Assembly: GCA_002311745.1 (NCBI GenBank)
Contig: DBZL01000033.1
Coordinates: 86,051 to 102,195, forward strand
Direction of reading: 5' to 3'
DNA length: 16,145 bases
Source: Phycisphaerales bacterium UBA1161
GTDB taxonomy: Bacteria; Planctomycetota; Phycisphaerae; Tepidisphaerales; Tepidisphaeraceae
A program made the translations under genes and the position numbers. Shown here one piece after another: positions 5,733-12,198 of this stretch; the stretch's first letter is position 1; every line of letters begins with the position of its first letter. The notes beneath the pieces were generated by a model that was not told the DNA's origin, did no database searches, and worked only from the letters and a program-made list of their open reading frames with translations.

Positions 5733-6458
5733 ATGGCAGAAGAGCCCAGACTCCGCCACGAATTCGTCGGAATGATGTTCGCGCTTGCCGTTGCGGAAGT
5801 CGCGATACAATTTGCCAAGTTGATGCAAGAGAAGCCGTCGTTTCCTCCCAACCTGCCCGCCGCCTATGTACATCTGTCCCTCGCTCTTGTGGTAATCGCC
5901 ACGAGTTGGGTTGGATGGTCATTGGCGCCCGCAACCGGGGCGCGTCTGGATGTGAAAGAAATATTTCAACCCGAGTTTCTTGTATTGTTGATCGACGTCA
6001 TCCTGGTGATTTGTTACTTCGTGCTCGTTCAGTCGTCGCCCGCCAACGATGCGTTTTGGGTGCTGGTTATTTTCATCCTTTATTCCATTTGGGATCTATT
6101 GACGAAGGTCGCCGTTTACTTGGTGTGCAAATTCCGGGACAAGAATGACGAAAAATGGTTCCCCAAATACGCGGCTAGACTGGTTCCAACGGCGGTCTGC
6201 CTGGCTTTAGCCTTTTGGACATGGAGCCGCTTTTCCGAAACCTTTGCCGCGTCACATCCCATCGTTGTTGATGCGGCGCTTATTGCTCTTATCCTCCTTT
6301 TCCGAGCAGGCAAGCAGGCAGCGTCCGCATTTACGGACGGACGGAATCTAAAGTCTGCTAAGCTATTTGCCGTCGGATGGGTGGTTGTCTGTTGTGCCGG
6401 CTTTCTTGTTGCGATGCGTTGGCCGCAATGCGGCTGTGGCGGCGCGCTCGACAAATAG
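5733..6458 (+). CDS. Uncharacterised multi-pass membrane protein
   Basis: The 241-aa product has about seven hydrophobic segments: roughly residues 11-29, 44-62, 82-100, 108-130, 148-165, 176-191 and 209-227. A basic loop around 132-146 (KFRDKNDEKW) is probably cytoplasmic. It ends in a short Cys/Gly tail, CGCGGALDK. There is no domain I recognise and no signature of the YhhQ-type queuosine precursor transporters. The start at 5733 follows a purine-rich GACGGAAG and lies 33 bp after the upstream stop, so the two genes should form one transcript. Its base composition is AT-richer than the flanking housekeeping genes, like its partner's. It could be the membrane effector or transporter of a two-gene module; that is inference from pairing alone. 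Confidence 0.85.
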   Translation: MAEEPRLRHEFVGMMFALAVAEVAIQFAKLMQEKPSFPPNLPAAYVHLSLALVVIATSWVGWSLAPATGARLDVKEIFQPEFLVLLIDVILVICYFVLVQSSPANDAFWVLVIFILYSIWDLLTKVAVYLVCKFRDKNDEKWFPKYAARLVPTAVCLALAFWTWSRFSETFAASHPIVVDAALIALILLFRAGKQAASAFTDGRNLKSAKLFAVGWVVVCCAGFLVAMRWPQCGCGGALDK

Positions 6459-6532
6459 ATTGAAGCGGAAATACCCCTTCCCCAAAGCTCGCGGGTTCAA
6501 TGATCGCGCCGGGATGAGCAAGCCGCATCCCG

Positions 6533-6549
6533 ATGGCGTGTCTCGCCAT
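6533..6549. other. Short hairpin in the gap after the membrane-protein gene
   Basis: ATGGCG (6533-6538) and CGCCAT (6544-6549) can pair around a 5-nt loop. A second dyad, CGGGATG and CATCCCG, lies just before it at 6510-6532. TAAAAA follows on the plus strand, so neither hairpin has the T-tract needed for a plus-strand terminator. The 106-nt gap between the convergent membrane-protein and tatC genes shows nothing else. Confidence 0.35.
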
Positions 6550-6564
6550 TAAAAAGGCTCCGCA

Positions 6565-7515
6565 TCAACTCTTCGATCGCTTGACGCCCAGCTTCGCCAG
6601 GAAAATCCCAAACTCGTACAGCAGCACCAGGGGGATCATCAGGGCGATGGTGGCGGTGACCACGTCGCCGGGGGCCAGGGCGGCGGCTAGGACCGCCAGG
6701 CCCAAGTACACGTAGCGGCGCCACGTGCGCAGCGTCGACACCTGCACGATCCCCACGCGCGCCAGCGCCATCACCACCAGGGGCAATTGAAACGCCAGGC
6801 CGAAGGTCAGCAGCAGTTGCAGCACCAGATTCACGTAATCCGGCAGCATGAAGTGCGGCGAGACCATGTTGGCTGCGCCAAACGGGATCACGCGGACTTT
6901 GCCGTTGATGAACATCTTGATGCGCTGCTGCGAGGTGTCGAACCAGACTTGATATTCACCCGGCTTGGCCGGATCGGACGGAAGCGGCTGCACGAAGCTG
7001 GGGCGCGTGCCGGCGGCGGCGGTGGCGGCTCGCGTCGAGGACGGCAGCGGAATCCCCGTGGTGAAGTTAATGAAAAACTGCAGCGACCACGGCAGGACCA
7101 GGAAATAGACAAACGCCATCCCGCTGATCAGAAGGAAGATGCTCAAGGGGATATAGCGTGTGATGTAGCGGCGCTCGTGCGGGTAGAGGCCGGCGCGCAC
7201 GAATTGCCAGAGCTGATAGAGCACCCACGGGCTGGCGATCACCGCGGCCACGATCAGGCTGATCCTCATGTACACCATGAAGCCGTCGGCGATCTGCTCG
7301 GTGTAGAGCTGCGGATTGATCTCGGATTTTTGCAGGGCCTCGAACAGCGGGCGGCAAAAGAAGCTGACCAAGCGCTGGCCGATCAGCAGGCATCCCACCG
7401 CGGCGACCAGCACGCCGGCCAGGCCCAGCAGGATGCGGCGGCGCAGCTCCTCCAGGTGATCGCCGATGGTCATGCGGAATTGGTTGGGATCGAAATCGCC
7501 GCCCGCACGGGTCAT
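6565..7515 (-). CDS. tatC: Sec-independent protein translocase subunit TatC
   Basis: TatC is the six-helix core of the twin-arginine translocase that recognises the RR signal peptide and moves folded proteins across the cytoplasmic membrane. The 316-aa product has DHLEELRRRI (19-28), SPWVLYQLWQFVRAGLYPHERR (95-116, the conserved cytoplasmic loop), TFGLAFQLPLVV (237-248) and APGDV (281-285). It is longer than E. coli TatC (258 aa), mainly from an insertion of about 60 residues (about 155-218) in the periplasmic loop before TM4. The TM4 Glu of E. coli (E170) is Gln243 here, while the TM5 Asp is kept (Asp284). The start ATG has no Shine-Dalgarno, but TACAAT ends 7 nt upstream. Its last 33 codons or so lie in the right-hand repeat copy, so the 3' end may be of foreign origin. 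Confidence 0.95.
   Translation of the reverse strand: MTRAGGDFDPNQFRMTIGDHLEELRRRILLGLAGVLVAAVGCLLIGQRLVSFFCRPLFEALQKSEINPQLYTEQIADGFMVYMRISLIVAAVIASPWVLYQLWQFVRAGLYPHERRYITRYIPLSIFLLISGMAFVYFLVLPWSLQFFINFTTGIPLPSSTRAATAAAGTRPSFVQPLPSDPAKPGEYQVWFDTSQQRIKMFINGKVRVIPFGAANMVSPHFMLPDYVNLVLQLLLTFGLAFQLPLVVMALARVGIVQVSTLRTWRRYVYLGLAVLAAALAPGDVVTATIALMIPLVLLYEFGIFLAKLGVKRSKS
6589..6688 (+). repeat. Direct repeat, right copy (inside tatC)
   Basis: This copy is part of the intact tatC coding sequence and matches 4487-4586 at 96 of 100 positions. Confidence 0.93.
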
Positions 7516-7522
7516 GGCGGCG

Positions 7523-7528
7523 ATTGTA
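7523..7528 (-). promoter_or_regulatory. -10 box, putative leaderless start of tatC
   Basis: On the minus strand TACAAT (5/6) is followed by exactly 7 nt and the tatC ATG. It lies in the 45-bp gap after the PilZ gene, so tatC may have its own promoter as well as read-through. Confidence 0.45.
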
Positions 7529-7560
7529 AGCCGATTTGTGCCGCAGATCGATTGATCGGC

Positions 7561-7908
7561 TCAGGCGGCCGGCAGGGGATCGAACTCAAGGGCGACGCGG
7601 TAGCCCAAGCCGCTGGGATCGCAACGCAGCACGCGGCCCAGCGCATCCCACCCGCTGCGCAGCCCCTGCGGCGGGAAGATCACGCTCAGACGCTCGCCTC
7701 GCTCCAGCGGCAAATCGGTGATGGCCGACAATCCGCCCAGCGAAAGGTCCCGCAACGCCAGGCTCAACCGCGGCTCCTGCCGGGCCTGGATCGTGTGATC
7801 CAAACGGTGGCCCTGCACCGTGGTGTGGTACTCTTTGCGCGCGAACGTCCGCCGGTCCGACCAGGGCTCGGTCGGCAGGTACCTCGGCATTTTCAACACT
7901 GCAACCAT
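7561..7908 (-). CDS. PilZ-domain protein
   Basis: PilZ domains bind cyclic di-GMP and regulate motility, exopolysaccharide or secretion. The 115-aa product is a stand-alone domain with the two ligand motifs. The RxxxR motif is in DRRTFARKEY (about residues 18-27) and the (D/N)xSxxG motif is in RDLSLGGLSA (about 53-62). A beta-barrel-like C-terminus follows (GWDALGRVLRCD, GYRVALEFDPL). I chose the ATG at 7906-7908 because GGGAG lies about 8 nt upstream; a second in-frame ATG at 7888-7890 and upstream in-frame starts are less supported. It lies 45 bp upstream of tatC on the same strand and is divergent from cobA-hemD. No partner protein is evident. Confidence 0.87.
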   Translation of the reverse strand: MVAVLKMPRYLPTEPWSDRRTFARKEYHTTVQGHRLDHTIQARQEPRLSLALRDLSLGGLSAITDLPLERGERLSVIFPPQGLRSGWDALGRVLRCDPSGLGYRVALEFDPLPAA

Positions 7909-8025
7909 GGCCACGCTCCCGATGGGCCTTCCCTTGCACCATCCAAATCCTGTAGGCTCATCGGCCGCACAGCCCAAAAAGGTTATCTATCTTTTGTTAA
8001 AATCCGGCACGGACGCGAAGTGACT

Positions 8026-9537
8026 ATGCCGAATGGAATGGTTTATCTAGTGGGCGCAGGTCCCGGAGACCCCGGGCTGATTACCGTGCGCGGGGCGAAA
8101 TTATTGGCACTGGCCGACGTGGTGGTGTACGACTTTTTGGCCAGCCCGCGGCTTCTGAGTTATTGCCCCCGCGCCCAAACGATCTACGTCGGCAAGAAAT
8201 CCGCCTCCCACGCCATGCCCCAGGAGCAAATCAACGCCCTGCTTATCGAAAACGCCCGCCTTGGCCGGCAAGTCGTGCGGCTCAAGGGGGGCGATCCGTT
8301 TGTGTTTGGGCGCGGCGGTGAGGAGTGCCAGGCCCTTGCCGCAGCCGCCGTGCCCTTCGAAGTGGTGCCGGGTGTCACGGCCGCCATCGCCGCCCCCGCC
8401 TACGCCGGAATCCCCGTCACCCATCGCGATTTCAACTCCAGCTTCACCATCGTCACGGGTCACGAACAAGAAGACCCGCCCAGCGACATCGCCTGGGATG
8501 CGCTGGCCAAGCTGCCCTCCCTGGCGTTTTACATGGGCGCCCAATCGCTCCCATCCATCTGCCGGCGATTGATCGAGCACGGGATGGCGCCCGACACGCC
8601 GGCGGCGACCATCTGCTGGGGCACCACGCCGCGGCAGCGCACGGTCACCGCGGCACTGGCGGACCTGCCGGCCGCCGTGACGCAAGCGGGTCTGACCGCC
8701 CCGGCCATGACGATCATCGGGAAAAACGTGCAACTGCGGCAGACGATCCAGTGGTTCGAGCGGCGTCCCCTGCTGGGCCAGAGCGTCGTCGTGACGCGCA
8801 CGCGGCGGCAGGCCGGCGAGCTGAGCGAACAATTGGAATCGCTCGGCGCCGCCGTGATCGAAGCGCCGACCATCGAGCTTTTCCCGCCCCGGAACCCGGC
8901 GACCGTGGACGCGGCCCTGGCCGCGGCCGCTCGATTCGATTGGATCATCTTCACCAGCGCCAACGGCGTCTGTGCCGTGAAGGATCGGCTGATGCAGGGC
9001 CGCCGCGATGTCCGCACCTTCGGATCGGCCAAAATCGCGGCGATCGGCGCGGCCACGGCGAAAGCCATCCAATCGCAACTGTGCCTGAACGTGGATCTCT
9101 GCCCCCAGCAGTTCGTGGCCGAAGCGCTGGCCGAGCAATTGACCGCCGGCGATCAGGCCCGGGGCAAGCGGTTTCTGCTTTTGCGGGCGGAGGTGACGCG
9201 GCCGCTGCTGACCCAGCGGCTGGCGCAGGGCGGCGCCGCCGCCGTCGTCGATGTCGCCGTGTACGAAACGCAGCCGGTGGAGTCCCTCCCGCCAGAACTG
9301 ATCGAGATGATCCGCCACGGACAGGTGCAGTGGATCACCTTCACCAGCAGCAGCACCGCGCGCAATTTCATTCAGCTTCTGGGACCCGAGTATCGCCAGA
9401 CGCTCCAGGGCGTGAAACTGGCCAGCATCGGCCCCGTCACCAGCCAGACGCTGCGCGAGCTCGGTCTGGAGCCGGCGGTGCAGGCGGTGACCTTTGACAT
9501 CGGCGGATTGCTCGATGCGATCGTGAGCGGGTCATGA
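8026..9537 (+). CDS. cobA-hemD: Uroporphyrinogen-III C-methyltransferase / uroporphyrinogen-III synthase fusion
   Basis: This 503-aa bifunctional protein joins two steps of tetrapyrrole synthesis. The C-terminal HemD domain (about 250-500) closes hydroxymethylbilane to uroporphyrinogen III; it shows FTSANGV (309-315), AAIGAATA, FTSSSTARNF (439-448) and SIGPVTSQTL. The N-terminal SUMT domain (about 5-240) methylates that product at C2 and C7 with SAM to give precorrin-2. It shows VGAGPGDPGLIT (9-20), RLKGGDPFVFGRGGEE (85-100), VVPGVTAA (113-120) and MTIIGKN (228-234). Both acts are cytoplasmic. Precorrin-2 leads to siroheme or cobalamin; there is no CysG-type dehydrogenase/chelatase domain here. 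I took the ATG at 8026; a second in-frame ATG at 8038 is also possible. TAAAAT (7998-8003) may be its -10, but no -35 is evident. The stop overlaps the next start as ATGA. Confidence 0.95.
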   Translation: MPNGMVYLVGAGPGDPGLITVRGAKLLALADVVVYDFLASPRLLSYCPRAQTIYVGKKSASHAMPQEQINALLIENARLGRQVVRLKGGDPFVFGRGGEECQALAAAAVPFEVVPGVTAAIAAPAYAGIPVTHRDFNSSFTIVTGHEQEDPPSDIAWDALAKLPSLAFYMGAQSLPSICRRLIEHGMAPDTPAATICWGTTPRQRTVTAALADLPAAVTQAGLTAPAMTIIGKNVQLRQTIQWFERRPLLGQSVVVTRTRRQAGELSEQLESLGAAVIEAPTIELFPPRNPATVDAALAAAARFDWIIFTSANGVCAVKDRLMQGRRDVRTFGSAKIAAIGAATAKAIQSQLCLNVDLCPQQFVAEALAEQLTAGDQARGKRFLLLRAEVTRPLLTQRLAQGGAAAVVDVAVYETQPVESLPPELIEMIRHGQVQWITFTSSSTARNFIQLLGPEYRQTLQGVKLASIGPVTSQTLRELGLEPAVQAVTFDIGGLLDAIVSGS

Positions 9538-10472
9538 ATCTCGACGATCCGGTCATTGCGGTCATCGGGGCCGGCGCGGTCGGCGGATATTACGGTGCGC
9601 GACTGGCGCAGCACGGGCATCGCGTGCACCTGCTGATGCGCAGCGACGCGGCCGCCGTACGGCACTCGGGCCTGCGCATCGACAGCCGGGATGGAAACTT
9701 TTCTCTCTCCCCCTCGCAAATCCACGTGCATGATGATCCGCGCTCGCTGCCCCAGGCGGATCTGCTGCTGATCGCCCTCAAAACCACCGCCAACGACCGC
9801 CTTGGTGAATTGGCCGGCCCGGCCGTCAAAGACGACAGCGCCATCCTCACCCTGCAAAACGGGCTGGGCAACGAGCAGCGCTTGGCCGAGCTGTTTGGAG
9901 AGCAGCGCGTGCTGGGTGGAATGGCGTTCGTGTGCCTCAATCGCGTCGCCCCCGGGCACATCGTGCACAGCGACCACGGAAAGATCCGACTGGGGGAATA
10001 CCTCGGCGGGCCCAGCCAGCGGGCACGGCAAATCGCGGCCCTCTTCCGCGGCAGCTCCGTGCCCTGCGATGTGGTGGAAAACCTCGCCTACGGGCGATGG
10101 GAGAAATTGGTCTGGAACATCCCTTTCAACGGGCTGGGTGCGCTGTTGGATTTGACGACGGATCGGCTCGTCGGCAACCCCGATGGCCTGGCCCTGGTAA
10201 CCCGCCTGATGCAGGAGGCAATCGATACCGCCAAAGCCCTACATTTGCAGCTTCCAGACAATTTGATCCAAAAGGAAATTGACTACACCCGGACGATGGG
10301 CGGTTATAGGACCAGCACACAAATCGACAGGCAAAAAAATAGGCCTTTGGAGGTCGAGGCCATCTGGGGCGAGCCGCTGAGAACCGCGCAGCGCAATGGC
10401 ATCGCAACCCCTGCATTGGAAACACTTTATCTAATGCTGAAAATGTTACCTAATTGCGGCCAATATCGGTGA
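9534..10472 (+). CDS. panE: 2-dehydropantoate 2-reductase (ketopantoate reductase family)
   Basis: This family reduces 2-dehydropantoate to pantoate with NADPH, in pantothenate and CoA synthesis. The 312-aa product has the N-terminal nucleotide-binding motif GAGAVGGYYGARL (12-24), then LLIALKTTAN, ILTLQNGLGNEQ, and GRWEKLVWNIPFNGLGAL, which carries the catalytic-type Lys. A C-terminal TSTQIDRQKNRPLEVEAIWG follows, then an LETLYLMLK end. The length fits the family. It starts with ATG overlapping the upstream TGA (ATGA), so it is translationally coupled to cobA-hemD although the pathways differ. The last 70 codons are noticeably AT-richer than the rest. Ketopantoate reductases are a broad family, so a related 2-oxoacid substrate is possible. 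Confidence 0.88.
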   Translation: MNLDDPVIAVIGAGAVGGYYGARLAQHGHRVHLLMRSDAAAVRHSGLRIDSRDGNFSLSPSQIHVHDDPRSLPQADLLLIALKTTANDRLGELAGPAVKDDSAILTLQNGLGNEQRLAELFGEQRVLGGMAFVCLNRVAPGHIVHSDHGKIRLGEYLGGPSQRARQIAALFRGSSVPCDVVENLAYGRWEKLVWNIPFNGLGALLDLTTDRLVGNPDGLALVTRLMQEAIDTAKALHLQLPDNLIQKEIDYTRTMGGYRTSTQIDRQKNRPLEVEAIWGEPLRTAQRNGIATPALETLYLMLKMLPNCGQYR

Positions 10473-10515
10473 AACCTCGCCATATTTGATCTTTCACCAA
10501 ATAACCACTTTTACC

Positions 10516-10543
10516 TTGCCTTCCAAGCGATTTGGGATATACC
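10516..10543 (+). promoter_or_regulatory. Possible promoter for the small membrane protein
   Basis: TTGCCT (10516-10521) and TATACC (10538-10543) are separated by 16 nt in an AT-rich stretch 75 nt before the small gene's Shine-Dalgarno site. Each box matches the consensus at about four positions, so this is tentative. Confidence 0.3.
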
Positions 10544-10557
10544 AAAAGCATCGCGGT

Positions 10558-10577
10558 CGTGAATGTTTTCACGTTTT
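10558..10577 (+). terminator. Possible weak terminator or leader hairpin
   Basis: CGTGAA (10558-10563) and TTCACG (10568-10573) form a perfect 6-bp stem with a TGTT loop, followed by TTTT. GGTCG (10555-10559) and CGACC (10579-10583) offer an alternative outer pairing. It could end the cobA-hemD-panE transcript. The short stem and short T-run make this uncertain. Confidence 0.35.
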
Positions 10578-10623
10578 GCGACCAAAAATAGCAATTCGAG
10601 AGCATCGGTGGAGGGTTATGGGA

Positions 10624-10836
10624 ATGCTTTCACAAAAAAGAGGGGTTCAGTTGGGGTTGGGCGCGGCCGCCTTGGTCCTGTTGGGCAGCTTCGGGATTTT
10701 GGTCGTCCAGGGCGATAGGACACCGTCCCTGGCCACAGGTCAAGAAATGAGCGCCTCGACAAACCAAGAGCCGGCCGCGCCCATGGCGGTATCCCTCTCT
10801 GCCCGAGCTCATCAACAGTCTGGCCAAGAGCAGTAG
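10624..10836 (+). CDS. Small hypothetical single-pass membrane or secreted protein
   Basis: The product is 70 aa. A basic N-terminus (MLSQKRG) leads to a hydrophobic segment (about residues 9-28, VQLGLGAAALVLLGSFGILV), then a polar tail rich in Ser, Ala and Gln. GGAGGG (10610-10615) lies 8 nt before the ATG at 10624 and only 2 nt before the other in-frame ATG at 10618, which favours 10624. The longer open frame from 10486 has an untypical, His/Arg-rich start and is not favoured. It has no recognisable domain. It stands between panE and the GlmU-like gene on the same strand. It could be a short envelope protein or a remnant of a larger secreted one. Confidence 0.55.
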   Translation: MLSQKRGVQLGLGAAALVLLGSFGILVVQGDRTPSLATGQEMSASTNQEPAAPMAVSLSARAHQQSGQEQ

Positions 10837-10908
10837 GTTATTTCAGTCCCCACAGCCCGACCGCATCCAAGGTAACTACACGTCATTCATCTGCCGACCG
10901 GTCTGAGC

Positions 10909-10914
10909 TATCAT
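10909..10914 (+). promoter_or_regulatory. -10 box, putative leaderless start of the GlmU-like gene
   Basis: TATCAT (5/6) is followed by exactly 7 nt and the ATG at 10922. TTCATC (10886-10891) at a 17-nt spacing is a poor -35. There is no Shine-Dalgarno. Confidence 0.45.
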
Positions 10915-10921
10915 TGCGATC

Positions 10922-12154
10922 ATGCATCTGGTCGTTTTTGAGGGCTCGCATTGGAAGAGTTTTGCGCCGCTGTCCATCAGCCGGCCGGTCTTCATGCTGC
11001 AAAGCGGCCTGAGCACCCTGCTGGAAAAACAGATCCGCCACATCAAGCCGACGCGCCTGACCCTATGGGTGCGCCCCGCGCTGGCGGAGCATTGCCGCCG
11101 GCATCTGGTGCCGACCCTGTCCGTCCCCACGGCCATCAACGCGCCCCTGGATGAGGAGATGGCGCTCTTGTCCAGTGGCCGAGCGCTGCACTTCAGCGAC
11201 TACGACCTGCCCGGCGGACCGTCCGTCGTCGTGGATGAGGGAGAACTGGTCCGCAAGGCGTGGGCGAAAATGCCCGGTCTCTCAGCCGAGGATTGCCTCA
11301 ACCGCAGCCCCGCCTGGTTGAAGCTGCTGAATTTGCCCCGCGACGCGCAGCCGGGGCGCCTGCCCCAGTACCTATCCGACCTGGTCCATTGGAACGAGGA
11401 AGCGATCGTGGCCGATGCCATCCACCTGCAGGATACGCCGCATCCCCTGCCCGCCGGGCCCTATCACGTCATCGGCGATCAGAACGTCATCGTCGATCCG
11501 CAGGCAACGCTCGGCCCCGGCGTGGTGCTCGACGGCAGCAAGGGCCCGGTGGTCATCGAGGCCCACGCCTTCATCGGCGCCCACAGCGTGCTGTGCGGAC
11601 CCTGCTGCGTCGGACCCCACTCGATCATCGCCCCCCTGAGCTACATCCGCGAGGGCACCAGCGTCGGGCCCATGTGCAAAATCGCCGGCGAAGTCTCCAA
11701 CAGCATCATCCTCGGCTACACCAACAAGGCCCACTACGGATACCTGGGCCACAGCTACGTGGGAGAATGGGTCAACCTGGGCGCCGGCACAACCACCAGC
11801 AATCTGAAAAACACCTATGGGCCGATCAAGATGCACATCGGCAAAAAAGAGATCGTGACCGACCGCCGCTTCTTGGGCTCGATGATCGGCGACCACGTCA
11901 AGACGGCCATCGGCACTCGCCTGATGAGCGGAACGTACGTCGGCTACTGCAGTATGCTGGCCGCCAGCGCCCTGCCGCCCCGGTTCATCCCCAGTTTCAC
12001 CTTCTGGACCGACCGCGGCATGGAGCCCTACCGTTTGGACAAGGCCCGCGAAGTCATGAAGCACGTCTTCGCCCGCCGAGGCAAAATCTGGGACGAGGAG
12101 GACGAAACCGCCCTCCAGAACGCCGTCGAAACCGTCCGCGAAATGCAGCAATAA
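10922..12154 (+). CDS. GlmU-like putative sugar nucleotidyltransferase with left-handed beta-helix
   Basis: The 410-aa product resembles the GlmU-family proteins called putative sugar nucleotidyltransferase in Bacteroidetes and related phyla. Its N-terminus (VVFEGSHWKSFAPLSISRPV, then LSTLLEKQI) matches their FDG...LPLTFTRPV...EKW pattern. It lacks the classical GxGTRM loop of active nucleotidyltransferases. The C-terminal part (about 182-355) is a hexapeptide beta-helix with GEVSNSIILGYTNKAHYGYL (256-275) and GEWVNLGAGTTTSNLKNTYG (281-300). These are the counterparts of GlmU's acetyltransferase core, where His and Asn residues bind acetyl-CoA and sugar. The likely role is sugar-phosphate acetylation or nucleotide-sugar synthesis for cell-surface glycans, in the cytoplasm; the exact reaction is unknown. 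It is 44 bp upstream of trpS. Confidence 0.85.
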   Translation: MHLVVFEGSHWKSFAPLSISRPVFMLQSGLSTLLEKQIRHIKPTRLTLWVRPALAEHCRRHLVPTLSVPTAINAPLDEEMALLSSGRALHFSDYDLPGGPSVVVDEGELVRKAWAKMPGLSAEDCLNRSPAWLKLLNLPRDAQPGRLPQYLSDLVHWNEEAIVADAIHLQDTPHPLPAGPYHVIGDQNVIVDPQATLGPGVVLDGSKGPVVIEAHAFIGAHSVLCGPCCVGPHSIIAPLSYIREGTSVGPMCKIAGEVSNSIILGYTNKAHYGYLGHSYVGEWVNLGAGTTTSNLKNTYGPIKMHIGKKEIVTDRRFLGSMIGDHVKTAIGTRLMSGTYVGYCSMLAASALPPRFIPSFTFWTDRGMEPYRLDKAREVMKHVFARRGKIWDEEDETALQNAVETVREMQQ

Positions 12155-12185
12155 TATCCCCTGTGATTTCACCCCCGTCTTGCCG

Positions 12186-12191
12186 TATAAC
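12186..12191 (+). promoter_or_regulatory. -10 box, putative leaderless start of trpS
   Basis: TATAAC (5/6) is followed by exactly 7 nt and the ATG at 12199. No convincing -35 and no Shine-Dalgarno are present. It lies in the 44-nt gap after the GlmU-like gene. Confidence 0.5.
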
Positions 12192-12198
12192 ACACCGC

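Larger units (their letters stand above)
4587..6588. mobile_element. Putative inserted segment between tatC-end repeats
   Basis: The DNA between the two repeat copies carries a promoter and two co-directional genes, and is visibly poorer in GC than its flanks. My hand counts give 26/60, 35/60 and 33/60 in three lines inside it (from 5101, 5221, 6001), against 49/60 at 9181 and 45/60 at 7381 outside. Integration at a gene's 3' end with regeneration of that end is the established signature of site-specific integrative elements. However, no recombinase, transposase or terminal inverted repeat is present. Recombination-driven insertion, or a duplication followed by deletion, is therefore equally possible. 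Confidence 0.5.

Noticed and set aside
5733..6458. YhhQ/QueT-type queuosine precursor transporter partner
   Set aside because: The number of membrane segments could fit, but I see none of the conserved polar residues or motifs I associate with those families. The idea is kept only as a possible function of the pair.
6490..6510. tRNA or tRNA fragment as attachment site (GGGTTCAAT looks like a T-loop)
   Set aside because: No acceptor, anticodon or D arm can be folded around it, and it is not repeated at the other end of the segment. The duplicated sequence is the tatC end.
4587..6588. Insertion sequence or transposon
   Set aside because: Neither gene resembles a transposase, no terminal inverted repeats were found at the borders, and a 100-bp repeat is far too long for a target-site duplication.
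6787..8023. Very long plus-strand open frame running antisense through tatC and the PilZ gene into cobA-hemD
   Set aside because: It is an effect of GC-rich codon use on the opposite strand. The translated part before 8026 is low-complexity, rich in Gln, His and Arg, and has no family resemblance, while tatC and PilZ are clear on the minus strand.
8101..9318. 405-aa minus-strand frame opposite cobA-hemD
   Set aside because: It is a shadow frame rich in Gly, Arg and His with no motif. The plus-strand product is unambiguous in both domains.
11260..12198. Plus-strand frame upstream of and continuous with trpS
   Set aside because: It overlaps the GlmU-like gene in another frame and is Arg/Pro/His-rich. 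TrpS homology starts at the ATG at 12199.
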